Shown piece after piece: positions 63,897 to 64,000 of a stretch of 64,000 nucleotides of DNA (position 1 is the first letter of the stretch; each line of letters begins with the position of its first letter). Position numbers and translations under genes: made by a program. The notes below the pieces were generated by a model. That model was not told the DNA's origin. It did not search any database and saw only the letters and a program-made list of their open reading frames with translations. The stretch spans positions 7,316,001-7,380,000 of the forward strand of contig OY755187.1 of the NCBI GenBank assembly GCA_963576735.1. The letters run 5' to 3'. Source of the DNA: Bedellia somnulentella (Eukaryota; Arthropoda; Insecta; Lepidoptera; Bedelliidae).

Positions 63897-64000
63897 AAGT
63901 TGCTACATTCATTGCAGAAAATACGAATTGGTGCCGATGGCGCTAGTGTTATGGTAGGAAAGTATAACTCGGCCACTGCCTTGTTTAAACGAGAACTAGA
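63897..64000 (+). pseudogene. hAT-like transposase fragment at window edge
   Basis: The frame reads KIRIGADGASVMVGKYNSAT and LFKREL, the (T)DGASVMVGxxNS motif of ZMYM/ZBED-type hAT proteins. It runs off the end of the window. Confidence 0.55.

Overview
This window reads as insect, most likely lepidopteran, chromosomal DNA made up almost entirely of transposable elements (TEs) stacked inside one another. Signs of an insect are an intron-bearing odorant-binding-protein gene, a short run of the insect telomere-type unit TTAGG, mag-like Ty3/gypsy elements with very short LTRs, non-LTR elements with a PHD-type finger in ORF1, and tRNA-derived repeats with pol III boxes. There is no bacterial-style gene organisation, so operons, ribosome binding sites and replication origins do not apply. 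The lepidopteran assignment is inference.

Only one host gene is well supported. It is a secreted odorant-binding protein on the minus strand (exons 36380-36191, 34758-34507 and 33861-33656; 215 residues; perfect six-cysteine spacing; in-phase GT/AG introns). Its first intron carries a palindromic tRNA-like foldback element that ends ten bases from the splice donor.

Layout. 1-185: remnant of a DDE transposase whose family returns at 63470-63896. 232-4790: hAT transposase split by a BEL/Pao element (1155-4609, 222-bp LTRs). 5059-9055: LINE ORF1 split at a TTAA by a piggyBac element (5704-8962). 9062-9755: C-terminal half of another hAT transposase. 10395-11960: decayed Polinton/Maverick-type DNA polymerase. 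11946-14877: an LTR candidate and non-coding DNA with two clusters of short repeated motifs. 14883-29315: a Ty3/gypsy element (A, identical 115-bp LTRs, 5-bp target duplication) holding a second, intact gypsy element (B, 15518-19888, identical 105-bp LTRs) and, further in, a nearly full-length LINE. 29663-30965: an unclassified transposase-like ORF. 31381-33282: a three-copy 301-bp tandem array running into LINE ORF1. 33283-36520: the odorant-binding-protein locus. 36520-40340: fragments of copia, a MITE, a Penelope-like element, an env-like tail with an LTR, and a DIRS-like element. 40347-44615: mariner split by a hAT (40493-43723) that itself holds a Penelope-like insertion. 44616-48465: copia integrase, dispersed repeats and a gypsy/BEL gag composite. 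48813-53235: a hAT holding a MITE and a second TIR-bounded element with a DUF7869-like ORF. 53335-56809: a poorly classified transposase-like ORF split by a Jockey-like LINE. 56817-62088: a copia element with an inserted block. 62089-64000: fragments.

The genes do not form a pathway. What ties the window together is relative chronology: target-site duplications and matched reading frames show who landed in whom, and gypsy B is the youngest well-preserved insertion. All family names come from recognising motifs by eye, without a database search.
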